Made by a program: the position numbers and the translations under genes
In this document: positions 8,282-16,360 of the stretch, one piece after another
How positions within the stretch are numbered: the first letter of the stretch is position 1
Layout of the letters: each line of letters opens with the position of its first letter
The notes under the pieces: model-generated
What the model was told of the DNA's origin: nothing
The model's input: only the letters and a program-made list of their open reading frames with translations
Databases searched by the model: none
Assembly (NCBI GenBank): GCA_030529545.1
Contig: JAUMWR010000004.1
Location: 1 to 59,142, forward strand
Source of the DNA: Buchananella hordeovulneris
GTDB lineage: Bacteria; Actinomycetota; Actinomycetes; Actinomycetales; Actinomycetaceae
Direction of reading: 5' to 3'
Length of the DNA stretch: 59,142 nucleotides

Positions 8282-9385
8282 ATGCGCCCATACATCGCCG
8301 CCTCCGCCCAAGCCGCCAACGCCTCCGACCGTCCCGAGGGCAACGACCCCGAGCCGGGTGCCCAGGAGGGGGTGGGCGCCGGCGAAACGCACCAGCACGC
8401 GGCTCCTGCGGAGCCAGAGAACTTCGACTTGGCCCACCTGCCCGCGCCCACCACGCCGTTCAACCGCCTGCGCTACAACGTGGGCCGCGTGGTGCTCTCC
8501 ACCGCCGCCCAAAGCGCCGTGCTGGCGGTCATCATCCTCAACGCCATCACCATGGGCCTGGAGACCTCCGAGTCGATCATGGCCACCTGGGGCGGGTGGC
8601 TGCACGCCCTGAACCACGTGGCCATGGCCATCTTCATCGTGGAGCTGGCCCTGAAGCTCTTTGCGCTCGGTCCCAGGTTCTTCCGCGACGGCTGGAACAT
8701 CTTTGACTTCCTGGTGGTGGCGATCGCCCTGGCGCCGGCCACCGAGCAGTTCGCGGTTCTGCGTGCGTTGCGCGTGATGCGCGTGATGCGTCTGATCAAC
8801 CGCATGCCGCAGCTGCGCCGCATCGCCACCGCCCTGGTGCAGGCCATCCCCGGCATCGGCGCGATCGCGGGCCTGATGGGCATCGTCTTCTACGTCGCCT
8901 CCGTCATGGCGACGATGATGTACGGCAAGTCCTTCCCGGAGTGGTTTGGCACCGTGGGGGCCTCCCTCTACTCGCTCTTCCAGATCATGACCCTGGAGTC
9001 CTGGAGCGCCGGCATTGTGCGCCCGGTGATGGAGGTCCACCCCCACGCGTGGATCTTCTTCGTCACCTACATCCTGGTCTCGGCTTTCGTGATGCTGAAC
9101 CTGTTTGTCGCGGTGATCGTGGACGCCATGTCCTCGCTCTCCTCCACCGACCCGGGCACCATCAAGTCCCCCGCGCCCGTGCCGGACGCCGAGCCGATGC
9201 GCGAGGACTTCTTCTCCACCGGCAGTGAGGTGCGCGAGCTGCGCGCCGAGGTGGCCGCCCTGCGCGGCCTGCTCGAGCAGGCACTAGCGGCCTCCGCCGC
9301 TAAGGAGATGGTGGCCGACGTTCCTCCTGCCCCAGCGACGAGCACGCCCGGCGCGAGTGGCGGCCAGTCCGGGCAGCACAGCTAG
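8282..9385 (+). CDS. Voltage-gated sodium channel, NaChBac/NavAb type
   Basis: Homotetrameric bacterial sodium channel subunit, 367 residues from the ATG at 8282 (an in-frame ATG at 8231 is less likely; neither has a strong ribosome site). After a 55-residue hydrophilic N-terminus come S1-S3 and an arginine-rich S4 (160-180) with LRALRVMRVMRLI. The pore filter is TLESWS at 237-242, matching the TLESWA/S filter of NaChBac and NavAb, and S6 is at about 256-282. A C-terminal heptad segment (SEVRELRAEVAALRGLLEQAL) fits the tetrameric coiled coil. The tail after it is Ala/Pro-rich and holds an exact interspersed motif. It is divergent from fmt and convergent with priA. Role is unknown; electrical or motility signalling is speculative. 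Confidence 0.93.
   Translation: MRPYIAASAQAANASDRPEGNDPEPGAQEGVGAGETHQHAAPAEPENFDLAHLPAPTTPFNRLRYNVGRVVLSTAAQSAVLAVIILNAITMGLETSESIMATWGGWLHALNHVAMAIFIVELALKLFALGPRFFRDGWNIFDFLVVAIALAPATEQFAVLRALRVMRVMRLINRMPQLRRIATALVQAIPGIGAIAGLMGIVFYVASVMATMMYGKSFPEWFGTVGASLYSLFQIMTLESWSAGIVRPVMEVHPHAWIFFVTYILVSAFVMLNLFVAVIVDAMSSLSSTDPGTIKSPAPVPDAEPMREDFFSTGSEVRELRAEVAALRGLLEQALAASAAKEMVADVPPAPATSTPGASGGQSGQHS
9311..9324 (+). repeat. Interspersed 14-bp motif, copy 2
   Basis: GTGGCCGACGTTCC, exact match, in the disordered C-terminal tail of the sodium channel gene, encoding VADVP. Confidence 0.8.
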
Positions 9386-9465
9386 GGCAGTGACGCAGAC
9401 GCTTTCCAGCCCGCCTGGGGGTGTGTGTCTTTAGCACGCACCCGGGTTGTGTCTGTGTGCGGGGG

Positions 9466-11595
9466 CTACCAAAGCTCGCCGGGGTCCAGGCGGATTTGTA
9501 GGGGCTGGCGCTTGGCCGAGCGCAGCCCGGCCAGGTCCAGTAGTGCCCGCGAGAGCTCGGCTCCCTGCGGCAGCGGGGCGCGCACGGCGGCGCGTGAGGT
9601 GCCGTCCTCCAGCTCGAACGGCCCCAGCAGCTCGGCGTCCTCGGGCAGGCGGAGCTGCTCCAGCGCGCCGCGCAGGTCCCGGGGGCTGGCGCTGAGCAGG
9701 GCCATGCGCACGGCCGGCGGGTAGCTCAGCTCGATCCGCTCCTCTAGCTGGGCGGCGGCGAATCCCACCGGGTCCCAGCGCACCAGCGCCTGGGTGAGAA
9801 CCGCCGGGGCGCCCGCCGTGAGGAGAATCTGCGCGCCGGGGGCGGCCAGGGCGGCCGAGTTCAGCCAGCGCCGCAGCGCCTCCCCGGGCGCCCACAGCTC
9901 CGGGCGGGCGGCGATCATGGTGGGGTCCAGGATGACCACGGCGTGGTAGCCGCCCTCCACCCGGGGCTCGGCACCGGGGGTGGAGACGATCAGGCGGGGG
10001 CGGCTGTCCACTTCCTCCACCACTCCCCCGTCACTGCGGGTGCCGGAGACCAGCACGGGGACGCCCGGGAAGGCCTTGCCCAGTTCCTCTCCCAGGCGGG
10101 TGACGCCGATTCGCCCGGCCCGCAGCCGGCGCTGCCCGCAGGCTCTGCAGGTGAACGGCTGTTCCTTGCCGCACCACGAGCAGTGCGGTTGGGCGACTCC
10201 GGTGGGCAGTTTCAGGGGGCCCTCGCAGTGGCGGCAACGGGCAGGCTGGGCGCAGCGGTCGCAGAGCAAGGCGTCCACGTATCCGGCGCGGGCGGCCACC
10301 ACCAGCACCGGACCGGTCTTGAGCCCGGCCGCCACGGTGGCGTGGGCCGGGGGCGGGAAGCGGCTCAGGCCAGCAGCGCCGTCGCGGGCCACATCAACCT
10401 CATCCAGCGCCCGCACGCGTCCCGTGCGGGCGCGCTTTTCCGCGCGGTCCGCTTCCAGGCTGACCGCCCAGCCCTGGTGGATGAGGGACTGGGCCTCCAC
10501 GCTGCGTGCGTAGCCGCTGAGCAGCACCGCGCACCCGGTCTGGCCTGCGCGCTGGGCCAGCACGGTGCGCGTATGCCAGTAGGGGGCGGAGGGGTCTTGG
10601 TAGTGGTCATCGCCGTCGTCCCACTGCGCCATCAGCGCCAACTCCTGGACCGGGGCAAAGACCGCGCCGCGCAGGCCGAACACCAGGCGCGCGTTGCCCT
10701 GCAGCAGGCGCATGAACATCGTGTAGCGCTGCTCGGAGCTGGTCTCGTGCCACAGTTGCGGCTGCTCCAGGTCTGGATAGAGCTCCTGCCAGGCGTTTAC
10801 CGCCTCGGTGAGGAGACGGGTGGTGGGGAAACAGAGGATCGCGCCCTTGCCCTGGCGGGCCACGACCGCCGCCGCCTCCAGCATGGGGCGGGCCCAGCCG
10901 GCGGGCAGGTCCGGGCGGGGCAGGGAGCTGAGGACCGCGCGCGGTGCCTTTCCGGAGGCCAGCCGGCGCAGGAACGCCTCACCGACCGCGTACTCGCTGA
11001 TCCCACCGGGCAGGCTGCTGAGCGCCGTGTCTACGGCGACCGGCGCGGTGGCAGGTTCCCCGCTCCCCTCCGGGCCGCGCCCGGTCGGTTCGTCGCACCA
11101 CGCGGGCACCGGCCCCAGTTGCAGCGCCTTGTTCTCCGCGCGGGCGTGACGCGGCGGGATGGCGTGGCGCAGGACGTCGGCGAGCGCGCCCGCGTTGCGG
11201 CTCGCCACGGCCTGGGCCAGGTGCAGAATCTCCGGGCGCAGGACGGCTACCGGGGAGATTACCTTCACCAGCTCGGCCAACCGGTGGTGCTTGGACTCGG
11301 TAGCTCGCTCGACTAGAAAGCCCTCCACTTTTCGACCGGCGAGGGTGACGATCACGCGGGCACCGGGCTGGGCTTGCTCATCCCACTTCTCCGGCACCAG
11401 GTAGTCCAGCGTCTGGTTGAGGTGCGGCAGCGGCACCTGCAGCAGTACCCGCGCCACCGGCTGGGAGAGGCGGGATTCGACCGGGGCGGCCGGCGCCTCC
11501 GGCAGCTCGAACAGAGATGAGTCCTGCAAAGACCTCCCCCTTTCAAGCCTCGTTGGCGTGCAGCGGTAAACGCGCAGCGTCGTGGCGCCGACCAC
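9466..11595 (-). CDS. priA: Primosomal protein N' PriA (actinobacterial, degenerate helicase)
   Basis: Replication-restart protein. The product (709 residues from GTG at 11595) has the 3'-end DNA-binding domain (VLLQVPLPHLNQTLDYLVP, GARVIVTLAGRKVEGFLVE). It also has the zinc-binding module with paired cysteines (CDRCAQPARCRHCEGPL, CSWCGKEQPFTCRACGQ) and the C-terminal domain. The usual Walker A GSGKT is absent: the matching region reads ARQGKGAILCFPTTRLL, as in other actinobacterial PriA proteins thought to lack helicase activity. A better-supplied start may be TTG at 11529, preceded by GGGGGAGG. Between the start and the hydrolase start at 11861 I see only a presumed divergent promoter region. 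Confidence 0.93.
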   Translation of the reverse strand: MVGATTLRVYRCTPTRLERGRSLQDSSLFELPEAPAAPVESRLSQPVARVLLQVPLPHLNQTLDYLVPEKWDEQAQPGARVIVTLAGRKVEGFLVERATESKHHRLAELVKVISPVAVLRPEILHLAQAVASRNAGALADVLRHAIPPRHARAENKALQLGPVPAWCDEPTGRGPEGSGEPATAPVAVDTALSSLPGGISEYAVGEAFLRRLASGKAPRAVLSSLPRPDLPAGWARPMLEAAAVVARQGKGAILCFPTTRLLTEAVNAWQELYPDLEQPQLWHETSSEQRYTMFMRLLQGNARLVFGLRGAVFAPVQELALMAQWDDGDDHYQDPSAPYWHTRTVLAQRAGQTGCAVLLSGYARSVEAQSLIHQGWAVSLEADRAEKRARTGRVRALDEVDVARDGAAGLSRFPPPAHATVAAGLKTGPVLVVAARAGYVDALLCDRCAQPARCRHCEGPLKLPTGVAQPHCSWCGKEQPFTCRACGQRRLRAGRIGVTRLGEELGKAFPGVPVLVSGTRSDGGVVEEVDSRPRLIVSTPGAEPRVEGGYHAVVILDPTMIAARPELWAPGEALRRWLNSAALAAPGAQILLTAGAPAVLTQALVRWDPVGFAAAQLEERIELSYPPAVRMALLSASPRDLRGALEQLRLPEDAELLGPFELEDGTSRAAVRAPLPQGAELSRALLDLAGLRSAKRQPLQIRLDPGELW

Positions 11596-11860
11596 CGTCT
11601 CCTCTTATTTTGGCAGCCTACTGGGCCCCACCCACATTCAAAGCTCTCCCTCCTCTCCTGCCTGAGGCTCTCCTCCCGCCTCAAGGTGCCGTTGTTTCTG
11701 ACATCTCTCCCGCAAAGAGTGTGAGGACGGTGGCGCGCAGCGCCTTCATTCCGCGCAGTTCCGGGCCCGCCGGGCCTCACCGACCTGGCCGGGCCTAGGC
11801 CGACCCGCCCCACACTTATATGCTCGCGAAGAGTAAAGTTTGGCTTGCCGGAGTTCCTTC

Positions 11861-12709
11861 ATGTTCGCTCATTCCTTTGCTCGCGCTAGTGCCCCCACCC
11901 CCGACGGTAGGACCCTATCCACGCTCGTGGCCGGCACAGACAAGCACGCTGTCTTCTTGGAGACCGGGCTGGGGGTGAGCGCCCACTACTGGGCGCCGCT
12001 GATGCGCCTCCTGGCCCCGGACTTCACCGTCGTGGCCTACGACCGCGCCGGCATCGGCGCCAGCAGCCCCGACCCGGCCGAGCGCGACCTGGACCGCCTG
12101 GCCGCCGACCTCCAGGCCGTGGTCGGGGCCCACGAGTTCGACTCCGCCGTGGTGGTGGGCCACTCCTGGGGCGGCCCGATCGTGCGCACCTGGGCCGCCA
12201 ACCACGCCAGCGCCGCCGACCGCGTGAGCCTGGTCCTGGTGGATCCCACCGACGAGCACCTGCTGCCCTTCTTTGGCCCCGCCTCCGTGAAGCTCCAGGT
12301 GACCGCTTTTCGCGCCTGCTCCCTGCTGGGCCTCTCCCGCCTGCTGGTGGGTGCCTTCATCAGCGCGCTACCGAAGGAAGACAAGCGCGTGGCGCTCGAC
12401 GCCTGCGCCTCCCGCGCCGCCGGCCGCGAGCTGGCGCAGGAGATGCGCCACCTGCGCTCCGGCCTCATGCACCTCGCCCAGCAGCGCGCCACCGCCCCCG
12501 CACTGTTCACCACCATCGTCACCGGCGGCACTCCCCGCCAGGGCGAGCGTCAAAAGGTGCGCGACGCCATCAACGCGGCCCACGCCTCGGCCGCCGCGCT
12601 CCTGCCGAACGGAGAGCTGGTCCTTGCCCCGGACTCGGGCCACAATATCCCCCTCACCGAGCCCGACGTCATCGAGCGCGTGATTCGCTCCCACTTCGCC
12701 CGCACCTAA
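11861..12709 (+). CDS. Alpha/beta hydrolase
   Basis: Predicted cytosolic alpha/beta-fold hydrolase of 282 residues. I start it at ATG 11861 because GGAG lies 8-9 nt upstream; a TTG seven codons earlier is possible. Nucleophile elbow is GHSWGG; the oxyanion region is VFLETGLGVSAHYWAPL; a lid helix region and a C-terminal acid/His (DSGHNIPLTEPDVI, His candidate) complete the triad. The substrate cannot be told from sequence. The gene sits alone, divergent from priA and convergent with metK, and interrupts an otherwise conserved metK-priA order, so it looks like an accessory acquisition. Confidence 0.88.
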   Translation: MFAHSFARASAPTPDGRTLSTLVAGTDKHAVFLETGLGVSAHYWAPLMRLLAPDFTVVAYDRAGIGASSPDPAERDLDRLAADLQAVVGAHEFDSAVVVGHSWGGPIVRTWAANHASAADRVSLVLVDPTDEHLLPFFGPASVKLQVTAFRACSLLGLSRLLVGAFISALPKEDKRVALDACASRAAGRELAQEMRHLRSGLMHLAQQRATAPALFTTIVTGGTPRQGERQKVRDAINAAHASAAALLPNGELVLAPDSGHNIPLTEPDVIERVIRSHFART

Positions 12710-12778
12710 CCCGCCCTCAGGCACCGGCCCGCCCGGAGCTGCGGCGCAAAGGAAAGCGGGTGGCCGCCTCGGGGCATC

Positions 12779-12850
12779 GGCGGGAACGTCGTCCACCCAA
12801 AACCCCAGCGGCTGGCCGCAAATGGCGCGGTGGCCGGCAGCGTTCCCGCC
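12779..12850. terminator. Bidirectional hairpin between convergent genes, built from the interspersed motif
   Basis: GGCGGGAACG (12779-12788) pairs exactly with CGTTCCCGCC (12841-12850). The arms continue imperfectly through the motif copy at 12783-12796 and a diverged inverted copy at about 12829-12850 (GTGGCCGGCAGCGTTCCCGC). It lies between the convergent stops of the hydrolase and metK, so it can serve as a shared terminator. A second motif copy forming the other arm resembles uptake-sequence terminators of Pasteurellaceae and Neisseria. Confidence 0.6.
12783..12796 (-). repeat. Interspersed 14-bp motif, copy 3
   Basis: Minus-strand GTGGACGACGTTCC with upstream GGTTTTGG and downstream CGCC, in the intergenic hairpin between the hydrolase and metK. 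Confidence 0.85.
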
Positions 12851-12873
12851 ACCGGCCACCCACCGAAAGAGAA

Positions 12874-14082
<1,209 letters not shown>

Positions 14083-14287
14083 TCGGCAATTCTAGGCGTC
14101 CCTCCAACGGGCTTCCACCCCGGTTCACGTCACTATGCCGGTATTCGCGCCGTGGTTGCGGCGGACTCCCCGCAGCGGTTGGGCGGGTTCCTTGCGGCGC
14201 ACCACCGGCAGCGGCGCGGTGCTTGTCTGCCCGCGCGGTGCGAAAGTCCCGCTTTCCCCGCGCTCGCAGCCGGGACAATTACTGACT

Positions 14288-15073
14288 GTGTTGACGCAGA
14301 CTGAGAACATTTCCGCCCAGGTAGCCGCCGCCAACCACAAGGCCAACGGCTCCAAGGCGATTGCCCCCTACTTCGTGGCCGCCATGATGGCCGGCATCTT
14401 CATTGGCCTGGCGGGCATCTTCATGCTGACCGCCGGCGGCCCGCTGCGCCTGGCCGGCTCCCCGTTCGCCTCGCTCATCGAGGGCGGTGTGTTCGGCATC
14501 GGTCTGATCCTGTGCATCTTTGCCGGCGGCGAGCTCGCAACGTCGGCCATGATGATCCTGCCGGTGGCGCTGCTGGAGAAGAAGGTGGCGCTCGGCCCGG
14601 CCGCGCGCGCCTTCACGCTCATGCTGCTGGGCAACCTGGCCGGCGCGATCTTGCTCTCCGCCCTCGTGCTCGGCAGCGGGATCATGGACCCCCACGCCAC
14701 ACCCGGGCAGGCGTTGGCAGCGCTCGTTGCCGCCAAGGCACACAAGACCGGCGCGAGCCTCTTCTTCCGCGCCATCCTCTGTAACATCCTGGTTTGCCTG
14801 GCCATGTGGTCGGTAACCCGCACCAAGTCCGACGTAGCCAAGATGATCCTCATGGCCTGGGCCATGGCCGCCTTCGTGGGCTCCGGCATGGAGCACGTCG
14901 TGGCCAACATGACCACCTTCTCCCTGGGCATCCTCCACGGCGTGGACCACGGCACCTTCACCGAGGCCGGCCGCAACCTCTCCATCGTCCTACTGGGCAA
15001 CATCACCGGTGGCGCGCTCTTTGTGGGCCTGACCCAGTGGTACGCCGCCAAGACCGAGAAGGTGGCGCACTAA
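14288..15073 (+). CDS. Formate/nitrite transporter (FNT) family channel
   Basis: Pentameric membrane channel for small monovalent anions (formate, nitrite or hydrosulfide). Start taken as GTG 14288 (or TTG 14291); the upstream open frame back to 14135 is rich in Arg/Pro and unlike FNT N-termini. The 261-residue product has six hydrophobic helices. Family motifs: GGVFGIGLILCIFAGGEL, KTGASLFFRAILCNILVCLA with the conserved Lys, GMEHVVANM with the central pore His, and GNITGGALFVGL. Substrate (FocA versus NirC) cannot be decided. It is divergent from metK and convergent with the defence island, with its own terminator. Confidence 0.92.
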   Translation: MLTQTENISAQVAAANHKANGSKAIAPYFVAAMMAGIFIGLAGIFMLTAGGPLRLAGSPFASLIEGGVFGIGLILCIFAGGELATSAMMILPVALLEKKVALGPAARAFTLMLLGNLAGAILLSALVLGSGIMDPHATPGQALAALVAAKAHKTGASLFFRAILCNILVCLAMWSVTRTKSDVAKMILMAWAMAAFVGSGMEHVVANMTTFSLGILHGVDHGTFTEAGRNLSIVLLGNITGGALFVGLTQWYAAKTEKVAH

Positions 15074-15092
15074 CTAGCCATTGCGAGCACAG

Positions 15093-15127
15093 GCCGCGCG
15101 GTTCCATCGGGCCGCGCGGCTTTGCTT
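15093..15127 (+). terminator. Rho-independent terminator of the FNT gene
   Basis: GCCGCGCGG (15093-15101) pairs exactly with CCGCGCGGC (15112-15120), followed by TTTGCTTTT. It is 20 bp past the FNT stop, and the interspersed motif copy starts directly after the T-run. Confidence 0.9.
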
Positions 15128-15130
15128 TTG

Positions 15131-15144
15131 GTGGCCGACGTTCC
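15131..15144 (+). repeat. Interspersed 14-bp motif, copy 4
   Basis: GTGGCCGACGTTCC preceded by CTTTTG and followed by GCCGCC, intergenic, immediately after the FNT terminator. Confidence 0.85.
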
Positions 15145-15190
15145 GCCGCCGCGCAGGGGCTCGCCGGCCGCCCTCACGCCCGGCCGCTCC

Positions 15191-15277
15191 CGCACAAACT
15201 TGGCCATACGCGCACAAACTTGCTCGTAAAGCACCCCACAGGGCCAAGGCCGAGCGCCTAACCCCAAGTTTGTGCGC
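15191..15277. repeat. Triple GCGCACAAACTTG repeat at the island edge
   Basis: CGCACAAACTTG at 15191-15202 and GCGCACAAACTTG at 15210-15222 are direct copies; CAAGTTTGTGCGC at 15265-15277 is an exact inverted copy. The inverted pair could fold as a 13-bp hairpin downstream of mcrC. It marks the outer edge of the defence island and could be a terminator or a small mobile-element end. Confidence 0.7.
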
Positions 15278-15301
15278 AGGACTGCCGACGCTAGGAGCCT
15301 T

Positions 15302-16360
15302 CTAGCCGAAGTACTCGGCAGCGATCGTGTCCAACTGGGCTCGGATCGTCGCGAACGGCTGGCCCAGGTCCAACGTTTTGACGCTGATTTGGTTACCGCT
15401 CATCTGGTAGGTGGCGTCGGGCTGCACATCGTGATCCGTCTTGGCGTAGAGCAGCATGCCAGAGACCCTATAAGGCACTCCCCTAGCTGCCAATTCGGCT
15501 TCCTTGTTCTTTACGTAGGCGAAGATTTGGTAGAGGTTTTGCGAGTGGATGGTGTGCTTACCCCACGGCGCCTGCGTGGAGCGGGAGTAGTACTTCGCGT
15601 CGATGATCAAGACAGAGTTGTCGCGGCTGAGCACGATGTCGCTTTGCATGATCGGCAGCATCGTGCAGACCTCGTCATCCAGTGCCCATTTGATCTGCGG
15701 CGAGCTCGCTCGAGCCAGGCTGCACTCGGCTGCGTAGTACTCCAAGATGAACTTCTCGAACAGACGTGCCATCTGCTTCGGCTTCAGGTATCCCATCAGG
15801 CGTAGCTCTCCGCGCTCGGTGGTCTGCAGCATCCCTTGCAGGACTAGCTGGCAGACGGCGAGCAGTAGGCGATAGCTGCGGGTGTTGCGGGTGAACCGGA
15901 TGTTAGACCACCTAATGGTTGCGGGATCTATCTCCTCTACCTCGGAGAGAAAGAGCAGCGGTCTGCGCAGCTCAGTGCGGTGTTTTTCGCTCACGTCACC
16001 GTGCCTGAGCAAAAGCATTGCCGTAGTCTTCAATACCCGGTTTATCAAGTGATCGACGCTGAGTTCGTCAAACTCGCAAGAGAGCCGATGCCGCCGGGCA
16101 AGCCGATTACGCACGGTTCCGGCCCATTCCAGCTTTCCGCGGAGCGTGGTGAGGTCCTCGGTGCGGTTCAGGTATTCACGATGCAGGCCCTGCTTCAGCA
16201 GACGCGTCAGGCCCTTGGCGAGAACCGCCGCAAAGAGGTCGTGGATCCGCTCGAACTGCTCCCCGGCAAGTTCCTCCTCGCGGTCGGGATTCAGGTCCTG
16301 AAAAGCGTAGGCGAGAATATGGAAGATGTTCTGGATGAATATGCTCTTGTCCTTGATCAC
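15302..16360 (-). CDS. mcrC: McrC-family restriction subunit
   Basis: Nuclease partner of McrB in a modification-dependent (McrBC-type) restriction system. The 352-residue product has an N-terminal helical region (IFHILAYAFQDLN) that binds the McrB ring, followed by a PD-(D/E)xK nuclease core with MQSDIVL and LIIDAKYY spaced as expected for the catalytic Asp and Asp-x-Lys. GTG start overlaps the mcrB stop (GTGA), so translation is coupled. G+C is visibly lower than in flanking housekeeping genes, which suggests horizontal acquisition. Confidence 0.92.
   Translation of the reverse strand: MIKDKSIFIQNIFHILAYAFQDLNPDREEELAGEQFERIHDLFAAVLAKGLTRLLKQGLHREYLNRTEDLTTLRGKLEWAGTVRNRLARRHRLSCEFDELSVDHLINRVLKTTAMLLLRHGDVSEKHRTELRRPLLFLSEVEEIDPATIRWSNIRFTRNTRSYRLLLAVCQLVLQGMLQTTERGELRLMGYLKPKQMARLFEKFILEYYAAECSLARASSPQIKWALDDEVCTMLPIMQSDIVLSRDNSVLIIDAKYYSRSTQAPWGKHTIHSQNLYQIFAYVKNKEAELAARGVPYRVSGMLLYAKTDHDVQPDATYQMSGNQISVKTLDLGQPFATIRAQLDTIAAEYFG

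Noticed and set aside
14083..14287. SAM riboswitch upstream of metK
   Set aside because: I found none of the known SAM riboswitch cores; the interval looks like an ordinary divergent promoter region.
15191..15277. Possible CRISPR array from three short repeats
   Set aside because: Copies are only 12-13 bp, one is inverted and the spacing is irregular. No cas genes are present.
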